A stretch of 64,000 bases of DNA from Actinorhabdospora filicis (GTDB taxonomy: Bacteria; Actinomycetota; Actinomycetes; Mycobacteriales; Micromonosporaceae): contig NZ_BSTX01000003.1 of assembly GCF_030269765.1 (NCBI RefSeq), positions 496,001 through 560,000 on the forward strand, in the 5' to 3' direction. Positions within the stretch are counted from its first letter, which is position 1; the number at the start of each line of letters is the position of its first letter. Of this stretch, positions 17,639 to 28,648 are shown in pieces. The translations under genes and the position numbers were made by a program. The notes below the pieces were generated by a model. It was not told the DNA's origin, made no database searches, and saw only the letters and a program-made list of their open reading frames with translations.

Positions 17639-17688
17639 GGACGTCCTCTCGCTCTTGCTGTCCTGGAGCCGGTACTGCGGCCGTCCAT

Positions 17689-17701
17689 CGTACAGTGTAC
17701 G
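17689..17701. promoter_or_regulatory. Candidate operator upstream of uvrA2
   Basis: CGTACAGTGTACG is a perfect odd-length palindrome about 50 bases upstream of the uvrA2 start. It does not match the actinobacterial SOS box (GAAC-N4-GTTC), so a TetR-type regulator is more likely than LexA. The regulator is unknown. Confidence 0.45.
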
Positions 17702-17756
17702 GAGAAGTTTCGCCAACCCGGTCGGGAGTGACGGTCTCCACCCCGGCCGAATCTAG

Positions 17757-20099
<2,343 letters not shown>

Positions 20100-20194
20100 T
20101 CGTCGTTGCTCACATGGGGGAAACGCGGTAGGACTAGGGGACACGTCCTGGCCGACGCGTGTCAGCAACCGGTCTCGACGTCCGGGAGGGGCTA

Positions 20195-22264
20195 ATGACG
20201 TCGATGAACTTCCGCAACACCGCCCCACCGAACCGCGCCGGGGTCTTCTTCGGTTTCGTGGGTCTGGTGATCGCGGTATCGGCGGTGATCGCCGCCGCGA
20301 CCTTCCGGTCGGATCTGGACGTCATCGAGCACGGCAAGGCCGCCTTCTGGGCGCTCGCCGCGCTCGCGCTCGTCGTCGACGCGCTGCCGCTGTCCCCGCC
20401 GGGGCCGCGGCAGTCCTCGGCGACGGTCATGTCCACCTGCTTCAGCTTCGCCGTCCTGATCGGCTTCGGCCTGGGCCCGGCGATCATGGTGCAGGTCGCC
20501 GCGTGCGTGATCTCGTCCTGGCGGATGCGCTACGCGGTGTGGCGGGCGGCGTTCAACGCCGCCCAGTACGTGCTCTCGCTGACCGCGGCGTGGGCGGTCA
20601 TGCGCGTCCTCGGCGGCGCGGCCCTGGTCGCGCCCAACGCGCCCATCCCGGCCGAGCCGCGCGCGCTCGTCGGCCTCATCCTGGGGGCCGCCGCCTGGAT
20701 CGCGGTGAACCACACCCTGGTCAGCGTCGCGGTGTGGCTGCGCTTCGGGCGTCCCTGGTGGCAGGGCTTCCTCGGGCACCTCGGCCAGGACACCCTCGCC
20801 GACGCCGCGCTGCTGGTCACCGGGCCGGTCCTGCTGACCGCCGCCATCGCCAACGTGTGGCTGACACCGCTGATCGCGCTGCCGCTGTACGCCGTCTACA
20901 AGAACGCCCGCCTGTCCAACCAGATGGAGGACCAGGCCCGCACCGACCCGCTCACCGGCCTCCCCAACCGCACCGCGCTGCACCGCTGGGTGGACGCCGA
21001 GATCGCCTGGTACAAGGAGCGCGGCGGCGGTGTCGCGCTGCTGGTGTGCGACCTCGACCGCTTCAAAGAGGTCAACGACGCCATGGGCCACGCCATCGGC
21101 GACCAGCTCCTCGTCGAGGTCGGCCACCGGCTCACCTCGGCCATGCAGCCCGGCCAGCACCTCGCCCGCCTGGGCGGCGACGAGTACGCGGTGGTGCTGT
21201 CCGGCGTCGGCGACGCCGACGAGGCCGCCGCCATCGCCGAGCGCATCAGCAAGGCCCTCACCGAGCCCGTCGAGATCGGCGACATCACCATCGACGTCGC
21301 CGGGGCCATCGGCGTGGCCGTCTGCCCCGACCACGGCACCGACTTCGACGCGCTGATGCAGCACGCCGACGTGGCGATGTACGAGGCGAAGCGGCGCGGC
21401 GACCCCGTCGCGGTCTACGCGCCGGAGTCCGACCAGAACTCCCCGGAGCGCCTGAGCCTGCTCGGCGACCTGCGCCGCACCCTGGAGGACCGCGCCCGCC
21501 CCGGCATCGAGCTGTACTGGCAGCCGCAGGTCTCCATCCAGACCGGCGAGGTCCTCGGCGTGGAGGCGCTGCTGCGCTACCGCCACCCCAAGCAGGGCCA
21601 GGTCGACCCCGGTGAGCTCATCTCCCTCGCCGAGCACTCGGCGGTCATGCGGCTGCTGACCTTCCGCGTCCTCGACGACGCCGTCGGCCAGATCGCGGCG
21701 TGGACGAAGGAGGGCCTGGACCTGCGCGCCTCGGTCAACGTGAGCGTGCGCGACCTCCAGAACCCGACCTTCGTGGACGGGCTCACCGCCTGCCTCGACC
21801 GGCACGGCGTCTCTCCCGGCCAGCTCCAGCTGGAGATCACCGAGAGCGCGCTGATGGCCGACCCGCGCCGGGTCCTGACCACCCTGACCCGCCTGGAGCG
21901 GCTCGGCGTGGCCCTGAGCCTCGACGACTTCGGCACCGGCTTCTCCTCGCTTCAGCACCTGCGCCGCCTGCCGGTCTCGGAGGTCAAGATCGACCGGTCC
22001 TTCGTACTGGGCATGGGCAACGAGGGCGGCGACGACGCGGCCATCGTGCGCTCGATCATCGAGCTCGCCGGCTCCCTGGGCCTGCGCGTGGTCGCCGAGG
22101 GCGTCGAGGACGAGCAGACCTGGCGGCGGCTGGCCGGACTCGGCTGCCACCTCGCCCAGGGCTGGTTCCACGCCCGCCCGATGCCCGCCGCGGAGTTCTC
22201 CGGCTGGCTGGCGCGCTACCGGCCACCGAGCCTGCTGCGCTCGGTGCGGCCGTTATACCGGTAG
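20195..22264 (+). CDS. Membrane GGDEF-EAL cyclic di-GMP enzyme
   Basis: A 689-residue bifunctional-type enzyme. The N-terminal third holds about six membrane helices, serving as a sensor. The diguanylate cyclase domain carries GGDEY near residue 327 and DPLTGLPNR at its start. The phosphodiesterase domain keeps VEALLRYR, NVSVRDLQ, ITESALM, LDDFGTGFSS, KIDRSF and VAEGVED, so it is probably active. The ATG follows GGGAGGGG. It makes and/or degrades c-di-GMP, which controls development in actinomycetes. It is separated from ligA by 95 bases. Confidence 0.92.
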   Translation: MTSMNFRNTAPPNRAGVFFGFVGLVIAVSAVIAAATFRSDLDVIEHGKAAFWALAALALVVDALPLSPPGPRQSSATVMSTCFSFAVLIGFGLGPAIMVQVAACVISSWRMRYAVWRAAFNAAQYVLSLTAAWAVMRVLGGAALVAPNAPIPAEPRALVGLILGAAAWIAVNHTLVSVAVWLRFGRPWWQGFLGHLGQDTLADAALLVTGPVLLTAAIANVWLTPLIALPLYAVYKNARLSNQMEDQARTDPLTGLPNRTALHRWVDAEIAWYKERGGGVALLVCDLDRFKEVNDAMGHAIGDQLLVEVGHRLTSAMQPGQHLARLGGDEYAVVLSGVGDADEAAAIAERISKALTEPVEIGDITIDVAGAIGVAVCPDHGTDFDALMQHADVAMYEAKRRGDPVAVYAPESDQNSPERLSLLGDLRRTLEDRARPGIELYWQPQVSIQTGEVLGVEALLRYRHPKQGQVDPGELISLAEHSAVMRLLTFRVLDDAVGQIAAWTKEGLDLRASVNVSVRDLQNPTFVDGLTACLDRHGVSPGQLQLEITESALMADPRRVLTTLTRLERLGVALSLDDFGTGFSSLQHLRRLPVSEVKIDRSFVLGMGNEGGDDAAIVRSIIELAGSLGLRVVAEGVEDEQTWRRLAGLGCHLAQGWFHARPMPAAEFSGWLARYRPPSLLRSVRPLYR

Positions 22265-22299
22265 CGCGGCCTCGCGGAGGCGAGCGGGAGAGCGAGTGG

Positions 22300-23000
22300 A
22301 AGGGCGGGACGGCGCCGGGCTGACGCCGATGCCCGTGTAGCAAGGGGCTGGGTGGTTCCGCCTCGCGCGCGTGGCGGACAGGGCCACCCTCACCGGGGTC
22401 GGGGCCACGCGCCCGGGGCGGCGGTGATGCCGCCGGTGAGGAACCCGGGCTCCCGTGGCGACATGGGGCTAGTGGTTCCGCCTCGCGTGTGGCGGACGGG
22501 ATCACCCTCACCGGCGTCGCGGCTGTGCGCCCGGGGTGGGGTGGTGCCGACGCGGTGTGGTGCGGCCGTGGGCAGCCCGAGACCCGGCGGGGACACGGAG
22601 GCCAGAGGCTGTGCCCGCCCGATGTGGGCACATGGGTGGCAGTCCCGAGGCGACGCCGATGTGGCATGGCGCCGACTCGCGGGGCGTGAGTGGCGGCCCG
22701 GCGCTGCTGATGTGACCTGGTGGCGCCAGTGGGCACTCGGCGGCCGGGCACCGAAGGGGAGACGGTGGCCGGGGCGACGTCGTCTTGCGGGGTGTGAGCA
22801 GAGGCCCGGGGTGACATCGGCGCGGCATGGTGCCGCCGTCGCGCAGAAGGGGGCCGGGGTGACTCCACCTCGCGGAGGCGCGGGTCGCGGGCCCGGGCGA
22901 CGCCGATGTGGTGCGATGCCACCCGCCAGTGCAAGGGGCCCAGGGGTGCCGCCTCGCGGAGTGCGAGCGGGAGACCGGCGCGGCTACGGCGTGCTTCATG
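22300..23000. repeat. Degenerate GC-rich repeat array without a gene
   Basis: Between the GGDEF-EAL gene and the MarR-GNAT gene, 1.1 kb (22265-23386) holds no convincing gene. A 65-base unit starting TGGTTCCGCCTCGCG occurs at 22353-22418 and 22473-22536 with roughly 80% identity. GACGCCGATGTGG recurs at 22652 and 22899, and CCTCGCGGAG-type blocks recur near 22271, 22869 and 22949. Open frames here are rich in Arg, Gly and Pro and lack ribosome sites. Bases 23001-23348 show neither repeat nor gene. Confidence 0.6.
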
Positions 23001-23348
23001 TCGCCGCGACCGCGAGACACGCTCCCGCCATCTGGTCGGCCGTCACCCCGTCACCCGCCGGGGACCGTCCCGGACACAACCCCGGGCCCACCACCACCGC
23101 AGCGCAAAGAACCACGCAAAGAACGTCGGCCACCAGCGGCTCAGCCCGAAGATGCCGCGCGGCGCGGGTCATCGCCACCCACCATCCTGCCGTCCCACGA
23201 TCTCACCTTGCGGGCGCCGGTGGGGTCGGGTGACGTCCGCGAGTGGTCCGGCGAGTACGCCCGGAACGGCATCCGGCGGCGCGGCCGGCCCGGGCGTCCG
23301 CCTCGCACTCGCGCGCCCCCTTCCCCTCGCCCCCACAACCCGATACCG

Positions 23349-23383
23349 TTGCCTCAGTCAACGACTTCTCTTGACGGAGGCAA
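23349..23383 (+). promoter_or_regulatory. 13-bp inverted-repeat operator containing the ribosome site of the MarR-GNAT gene
   Basis: TTGCCTCAGTCAA (23349-23361) and TTGACGGAGGCAA (23371-23383) pair at 12 of 13 positions with a nine-base spacer. The GGAGG in the right arm is the ribosome site, six bases before the ATG. MarR-family proteins commonly bind such dyads in their own promoter, so autoregulation is the likely reading. Confidence 0.75.
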
Positions 23384-23386
23384 GCA

Positions 23387-24289
23387 ATGACCCGCGTCGA
23401 CGCCGTCCGCTCCTTCAACCGCTTCTACACCAAGGTCATCGGCACCCTCACCGACTCGCTCCTGGACAGCGGCTACAGCCTCACCGAGGTCCGCGTCCTG
23501 TTCGAGCTGAACGCCGCCGGGACGCCCGTGCCCGCCGCCTACCTGCGCCGCCTACTCGGCCTGGACGCCGGGTACCTCTCCCGCATCACCACGCGCTTCG
23601 AGGCCGACGGGCTGCTCACGCGCTCGCCCTCGCCGGAGGACCGGCGGGTGCAGATGCTGGCGCTGACCGCGAAGGGCGAGGTGGCGCAGGGCGAACTCGA
23701 CGAGCGATCTTCGGGGGAGATCCGCCGCCTCCTGGACTCCCTCGGTGAGGCCAAGGAGGAGCGCCTGGTCGCCGCGCTGAGCGAGGTCCGGGCGCTGCTG
23801 GAGCCACCCGGGACGCCGCGCGTGCTGCGCCTGCGGGAGGCGGCGGTGGGCGACTACGGCTGGATCGTCTACCGGCACGGCGAGCTCTACTCGCGCGAGC
23901 ACGGCTACGACGCGGCCTTCGAGGCACTGGTCGCGCGCATCGCCGCCGACGTGGCGGCCTCGGCCGATCCGGGGGAGCGCGCCTGGATCGCCGAGCTCGA
24001 CGGTGAGCGCGCGGGTTGCGTGGTGTGCTCGCGGCAGGACGGGACCACGGCCCGGCTGCGGGTGCTGCTGGTGGAGCCGTGGGCGCGCGGCAACGGCGTC
24101 GGCGCGGCGCTGGTGGAGGAGTGCCTGCGCTTCGCGCGCGGCGCCGGTTACGCGCGCGTGACCCTGTCCACGAACGGGAAGCTGCTCTCGGCGCGCAAGA
24201 TCTACGCCGGGGTCGGCTTCGAGCGGGTGGCGGGTGAGGGCGCGCACGGGCATCCCAATGTCAATGAGCACTGGGAGCTGGTGCTGTGA
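23387..24289 (+). CDS. MarR-GNAT fusion regulator/acetyltransferase
   Basis: A 300-residue protein. Residues 1-145 form a MarR winged helix-turn-helix ([35 protein letters not shown], wing [16 protein letters not shown]). Residues 148-300 form a GNAT domain ([20 protein letters not shown] with the acetyl-CoA motif, [13 protein letters not shown]). Bacteria use this fusion as a repressor that also acetylates a small molecule or protein. The operator overlapping its ribosome site points to self-regulation. Confidence 0.92.
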   Translation: MTRVDAVRSFNRFYTKVIGTLTDSLLDSGYSLTEVRVLFELNAAGTPVPAAYLRRLLGLDAGYLSRITTRFEADGLLTRSPSPEDRRVQMLALTAKGEVAQGELDERSSGEIRRLLDSLGEAKEERLVAALSEVRALLEPPGTPRVLRLREAAVGDYGWIVYRHGELYSREHGYDAAFEALVARIAADVAASADPGERAWIAELDGERAGCVVCSRQDGTTARLRVLLVEPWARGNGVGAALVEECLRFARGAGYARVTLSTNGKLLSARKIYAGVGFERVAGEGAHGHPNVNEHWELVL

Positions 24290-24296
24290 GCCCCGG

Positions 24297-24791
24297 CTAG
24301 CTCGCGCTGAGGACCTCGCCGAGGAAGCGCCCGACGCGCACCCGCAGCCCGGCGGCGCGCTCGTCGGCGCCGAGGGTCCCGTCGGGCATGAAGTCGCCGG
24401 TGGCCTTCTCCAGTCGCGCGTACTTGGAGCAGGCGAGGTCGGCGCACATGTACATGCCCAGCGAGTTCCACTCCTGGCTGGCCTTGGTGGCGCGGCGGGC
24501 GGTGAACAGCTTCACCATCCCGGTGCGCGTCGAGCGGCACAGCCCGCACAGGCCGGCCAAGCGGCGGGTGCCCTGCGAGTCGGCCACGCGCAGCCCGATG
24601 CCGACCGGTTCACCGTCGTGCCAGGCGACGATGTAGGCGCGCAGCGGGGCCTTCGGGTCGGTCCAGCCCAGGAAGTCCAGGGTGTCCCAGTCGAGGCCGG
24701 TCACGTCGAAGGGGATCGTCATGCGGTCGGCTTCGCCTCGGGAGCAGTTCACCATCGAGCGGCGGATCTGCTTGTCGGTGAGGGCGTCCAT
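24297..24791 (-). CDS. FBP-domain (EF-G-binding, treble-clef zinc finger) protein
   Basis: A 164-residue protein resembling fusidic-acid-resistance-type elongation-factor-G binding proteins. The N-terminal helices ([21 protein letters not shown]) precede a treble-clef zinc finger made by CGLCRST and [12 protein letters not shown]. The ATG at 24791 is chosen from the family-like start [14 protein letters not shown] lies ten bases upstream. It may release stalled EF-G from the ribosome; this is known for FusB/FusC and only inferred here. Confidence 0.82.
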   Translation of the reverse strand: MDALTDKQIRRSMVNCSRGEADRMTIPFDVTGLDWDTLDFLGWTDPKAPLRAYIVAWHDGEPVGIGLRVADSQGTRRLAGLCGLCRSTRTGMVKLFTARRATKASQEWNSLGMYMCADLACSKYARLEKATGDFMPDGTLGADERAAGLRVRVGRFLGEVLSAS

Positions 24792-24965
24792 GGTCGTTGG
24801 TCCTCGTGTGTCGGTGGCATCGGACGCCGGGACGCTACCTGTCCGGTCCGTCCGGCGCGAGGTGTTTTGGCCCGGCGGCGGTCGCTTACCTCGGCTCAGG
24901 CGGGTGGACGCGCACCCCATAGACTCAGGCGGTTACACGAAACCGCTGGCCGAGGGGATACACCG

Positions 24966-25262
24966 ATGTCTGCCATCTCCCGTGACGAGGTAGCGCACCT
25001 GGCGCGCCTCGCGCGGCTCGCCGTGACCGAGGACGAGCTGGACAGGTTCGCCGGGCAGCTGGACTCGATCCTGCAGCACGTGGCCCGGATCGGCGAGGTG
25101 GCCGCCGACGACATCCCGCCGACCTCGCACTCGGTTCCGCTGGTCAACGTGATGCGCGCCGACGTGCCCGAGCCGTCGCTGGCGCGCGAGGACGTGCTGG
25201 CCGGCGCCCCGGACTCCGCCGAGGACCGTTTCCGTGTGCCGCGCATCCTGGACGAGGAGTAG
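24966..25262 (+). CDS. gatC: Aspartyl/glutamyl-tRNA amidotransferase subunit C
   Basis: A 98-residue subunit that stabilises GatA in the GatCAB complex, which converts Glu-tRNA(Gln) and Asp-tRNA(Asn) to the amidated forms. Typical motifs: [32 protein letters not shown] and a C-terminal [10 protein letters not shown]. It sits three bases before gatA, so the pair is co-translated. Confidence 0.96.
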   Translation: MSAISRDEVAHLARLARLAVTEDELDRFAGQLDSILQHVARIGEVAADDIPPTSHSVPLVNVMRADVPEPSLAREDVLAGAPDSAEDRFRVPRILDEE

Positions 25263-25265
25263 GCC

Positions 25266-26741
25266 ATGACCGACGTGACGAACCTGACCGCCGCCGAACT
25301 GGCCGGCGTCATCGCCTCCGGTGAGGCCTCCGCCGCCGAGGTCGCCGAGGCGTTCCTGGGCCGCATCGAGGCCGAGGACGGCGCGATCAACGCGTTCCTG
25401 CACGTGGACGCCGAGGGCGCCCGCGCCGCCGCGCGCGCGGTGGACGAGGCCCGCGCCGCCGGGCGCGAGCTGGGCCCGCTGGCCGGTGTGCCGGTCGCGG
25501 TCAAGGACATCATGACCACCAAGGGCGTGCCGACCACCGCCGCCTCGAAGATGCTCGAAGGCTGGAAGCCGCCCTACGACGCCACCGTCGTGGAGCGCCT
25601 GAAGGCCGCCGGGACGGTCATGCTCGGCAAGACCAACATGGACGAGTTCGCGATGGGCTCCTCCACCGAGTACTCCGCCTACGGCCCCACCCGCAACCCG
25701 TGGGACCTGTCGCGCATCCCCGGCGGCTCCTCCGGCGGCAGCTCGGCGGCGGTCGCCTCGCGCATGGCGCCGCTGTCCCTGGGCACCGACACCGGCGGCT
25801 CGATCCGCCAGCCCGGCGCGGTCACCGGCACCGTCGGCGCGAAGCCGACCTACGGCGGCACCAGCCGTTACGGCCTGATCGCCTTCTCGTCCTCGCTGGA
25901 CACCCCCGGCCCGTTCGCGCGAAACGTCCTGGACGCCGCGCTGCTGCACGAGGTCATCGCCGGTCACGACCGCCGCGACTCCACCTCCATCCCGCAGCCG
26001 GTCCCGCCGGTGGTGGCCGCGGCCCGCCAGGGCGCCACGGGCGACCTGACGGGGATGCGCGTGGGCGTCGTCCGCGAGTTCGACGAGGCCGAGGGCGCCG
26101 AGCCGGGCGTCATCGCCGCCTACAAGCAGGCCGTGGAGACCCTCGGCAAGCTCGGCGCGGAGGTCGTGGAGCTGTCCTGCCCGCACTTCCCGTACGCGCT
26201 GCCCGCCTACTACCTGATCGCGCCCAGCGAGTGCTCCTCGAACCTGGCGCGCTTCGACGGCGTCCGCTACGGCGTGCGCACCGGCGACGACGGCCACAAC
26301 TCCCTCGAAGAGGTCATGGCCCTCACCCGCGAGGCCGGTTTCGGCCCCGAGGTCAAGCGCCGCATCATCCTGGGCACCTACGCCCTGTCGGCCGGTTACG
26401 TCGACGAGTACTACGGCAAGGCGCAGAAGGTGAAGACGCTCATCACCCGCGACTTCACCGCCGCCTTCGAGCAGGTCGACGTGCTGGTCTCGCCGACCAC
26501 GCCGTTCACCGCCTTCGAGATCGGCAGCCGCACCGAGGACCCGGTGCAGATGTACCTCGCCGACCTGTACACGATCCCGTCGAACCTGTACGGCGGGCCG
26601 GCCATCTCCGTGCCCTGCGGGCTCTCCGACGGCCTGCCCGTGGGCCTGCAGATCATGGCCCCCACGATGCGCGACGACCTGATGTACCGGGTCGGCGCGG
26701 CCTTCGAGACCACGCAGACCCCGCTGGTCCCGCAGCGCTAG
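25266..26741 (+). CDS. gatA: Aspartyl/glutamyl-tRNA amidotransferase subunit A
   Basis: A 491-residue amidase subunit that frees ammonia from glutamine. The Ser-cis-Ser-Lys triad lies in [14 protein letters not shown] (Lys), the glycine/serine loop [14 protein letters not shown] and [12 protein letters not shown]. It is the second gene of gatC-gatA and ends at a perfect terminator. gatB lies 4.4 kb downstream, beyond unrelated genes. Confidence 0.97.
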   Translation: MTDVTNLTAAELAGVIASGEASAAEVAEAFLGRIEAEDGAINAFLHVDAEGARAAARAVDEARAAGRELGPLAGVPVAVKDIMTTKGVPTTAASKMLEGWKPPYDATVVERLKAAGTVMLGKTNMDEFAMGSSTEYSAYGPTRNPWDLSRIPGGSSGGSSAAVASRMAPLSLGTDTGGSIRQPGAVTGTVGAKPTYGGTSRYGLIAFSSSLDTPGPFARNVLDAALLHEVIAGHDRRDSTSIPQPVPPVVAAARQGATGDLTGMRVGVVREFDEAEGAEPGVIAAYKQAVETLGKLGAEVVELSCPHFPYALPAYYLIAPSECSSNLARFDGVRYGVRTGDDGHNSLEEVMALTREAGFGPEVKRRIILGTYALSAGYVDEYYGKAQKVKTLITRDFTAAFEQVDVLVSPTTPFTAFEIGSRTEDPVQMYLADLYTIPSNLYGGPAISVPCGLSDGLPVGLQIMAPTMRDDLMYRVGAAFETTQTPLVPQR

Positions 26742-26748
26742 ACGCACC

Positions 26749-26782
26749 ACGAAGGGCCGCTCCCACCGGAGCGGCCCTTCGT
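26749..26782. terminator. Bidirectional terminator between gatA and the LtrA gene
   Basis: ACGAAGGGCCGCTCC and GGAGCGGCCCTTCGT form a perfect 15-bp stem with a CACC loop. It lies seven bases after the gatA stop and reaches the first base of the stop codon of the convergent gene. Confidence 0.75.
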
Positions 26783-27885
26783 CACACCCGCCCGGTCCTG
26801 GTCACGTTGCGGTACTCCCACGCGTTCAGCGCCACCAGCAGCGCCGCCAGGATCCCCATCGCCGCGATCGCCGGGACGAACACCGCCACCGGCGCCAGCA
26901 GCACCGCCAGGCCCGCACCCGTCAGCCGCCACGTGGCGACCTTGCGGAACATCGCCCACCGCGTGTAACCGAACGTCCCCAGGTACAGCGCGCACCCGCC
27001 GTACAGCAACGCCACCACCGCCACCGGCAGCCGGTGCGAGTAGTGCGCGACCGCCTCGTCCAGGCCCACCGCCACCGCGATGATGCCCGCGATGAACAGG
27101 AAGTGCCCGTAGGTGAGCACCTGCCGCACCAGATCCGTCTTGATCTCGGTGGTCGCCAGAGCGTGCCGCACGGCGTCGGCGGCGTAATTGAAGTACACCC
27201 ACCACAGGCCCACCGCGATCACGAACGCCACCGCGACCCCCGCGATCGCACCCGCCGCCACGTGCTTCGCCGACGCCAGGGGCGCGCCGATCGCCACGAT
27301 CGACTCGCCCAGCGCGATGATCACCAGCAGCCCGAAGCGCTCCGCCAGGTGCGGCGCGTCGAACTTCAGCCGCAGCAGCCGCTTACGCGTCAGCCGCGGC
27401 GTCGACAGGTCGATCAGCGCCGCCAGTCCCCACAGGATCCAGCGCGCCCGGCCGTCCAGAAAACCGCCCACGATCAGCAGCGGACCCGACGTGAACAGCG
27501 AGATCCCCACCGGGTTCAACAGCAGCGGGACGCCCATGAACGTCATCGCCGCGATGATCGCCCGCGCCACCAGGTACGCCACGCCGAACCACACACCGCG
27601 CTCGCCGTAGGCGTCCGGGATCGCCAGGGCCATCAGCAGCGAGCACAGACCCACCCCGAACACCCCCAGCCGCTCCAGCGGCCGGTCGGTCCCGCGCGTG
27701 TTGATGAACACCGACGTGCCGATCCACACCCAGTACACCGGGACCAGCACCACCAGCGCCCTGGCCACCCCGGCGGGGGAGTGGCCGCTCAGCAGCAGCG
27801 CCGAGACCTGCGTGACGGCGAACACGAAGATCAGGTCGAAGAACAGTTCCGCCCAGCTGACCCGCCGCTCGGCCACCTCAGCCAA
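26782..27885 (-). CDS. LtrA-family (low temperature requirement) membrane protein
   Basis: A 367-residue integral membrane protein with about ten helices and the family signature ELFFDLIFVFAVTQVS near the N-terminus; ERFGLLVIIALGESIVAIG lies in the middle. The biochemical role of LtrA proteins is unknown. A TTG start at 27885 has GGAG seven bases upstream and overlaps the dienelactone hydrolase stop by eight bases; a GTG at 27876 is an alternative. It is translationally coupled to the upstream hydrolase. Confidence 0.88.
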   Translation of the reverse strand: MAEVAERRVSWAELFFDLIFVFAVTQVSALLLSGHSPAGVARALVVLVPVYWVWIGTSVFINTRGTDRPLERLGVFGVGLCSLLMALAIPDAYGERGVWFGVAYLVARAIIAAMTFMGVPLLLNPVGISLFTSGPLLIVGGFLDGRARWILWGLAALIDLSTPRLTRKRLLRLKFDAPHLAERFGLLVIIALGESIVAIGAPLASAKHVAAGAIAGVAVAFVIAVGLWWVYFNYAADAVRHALATTEIKTDLVRQVLTYGHFLFIAGIIAVAVGLDEAVAHYSHRLPVAVVALLYGGCALYLGTFGYTRWAMFRKVATWRLTGAGLAVLLAPVAVFVPAIAAMGILAALLVALNAWEYRNVTRTGRV

Positions 27886-28591
27886 AGCGCTTCTCCAGCG
27901 CGCCGATCACCCGCGACCACGCGTCACTGGCGGCGTCGGCGTCCCAGTCGGGACGGTCGGCGCACATGAACCCGTGCGCCGCCCCCGGGTAGCGGACCCG
28001 CTCGTGGGAGACCCCGTAATTGGTCAGCCTCGCCCCGATCGCCGCCCAGTCCTCGTCGCCGATCAGCCGGTCGCGGTCACCGGCCAGGACCATCACCGGC
28101 GTGCCGTACGCGGCGATCGCGTAGGCCTGCGCCAGCGGCGGCTCCGGCTCGGCCAGCGGCACCCCGCCGCCCACCGTCCAGCCGCCGTAGAAGTCCACCG
28201 CCAGGACGTAGGGCGCCTCGGTGGCCGCCAGCAGCGCGATGTGCCCGCCCAGGCTGAAACCCACGATCGCGGGCTTGCCCTCGACCGTGGCCCGCGCGGT
28301 GTCCAGATCGGCCAGCACGCCCTCGCGCGTCAGGGACCGCATCTGCGCCATCGCCTTGGCGCGGCCCTCATCGTCGTAGGCGAACTCAAGGCGCTCACCC
28401 GAGCGCCAGTAGAAATCGGGCGCGACCGCCGTGAAGCCCTCCCGGGCCAGGTGATCGGCCATCTCACGGACGTGCGCGGTCACGCCGAAGATCTCCTGGG
28501 CGACGAGCACCGTCCCCTTGGATGGGGCGTGCGGCGTCGCCACGTACAGCGAGGGCCCGCCGTCGAGGCGGGTCCAGGTGCTGCTCTGCAC
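27878..28591 (-). CDS. Dienelactone hydrolase family alpha/beta hydrolase
   Basis: A 237-residue hydrolase with family motifs VAQEIFGVTAHVREMADHLAR, APDFYWRSG and the nucleophile elbow GFSLGGHIALL, then LAGDRDRLIG (Asp) and GAAHGFMC (His). Classical dienelactone hydrolase has Cys at the nucleophile site; here it is Ser, which suggests an esterase-like activity. GTG at 28591 follows GAAGGAG with good spacing. It is in an operon with the LtrA gene. Confidence 0.85.
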   Translation of the reverse strand: MQSSTWTRLDGGPSLYVATPHAPSKGTVLVAQEIFGVTAHVREMADHLAREGFTAVAPDFYWRSGERLEFAYDDEGRAKAMAQMRSLTREGVLADLDTARATVEGKPAIVGFSLGGHIALLAATEAPYVLAVDFYGGWTVGGGVPLAEPEPPLAQAYAIAAYGTPVMVLAGDRDRLIGDEDWAAIGARLTNYGVSHERVRYPGAAHGFMCADRPDWDADAASDAWSRVIGALEKRFG

Positions 28592-28648
28592 GAAGGCTCC
28601 TTCAGGGAGAGAACGAGGGGACGGCGGCAAGGATATTGCCGCCACCGC

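Noticed and set aside
17689-17701. SOS box upstream of uvrA2
   Set aside because: The palindrome CGTACAGTGTACG lacks the GAAC/GTTC half-sites of actinobacterial LexA boxes.
22352-23233. Long forward frames in the repeat region
   Set aside because: Products are Arg/Gly/Pro repeats, no ribosome sites, and several frames are open at once, as expected for extreme-GC non-coding DNA.
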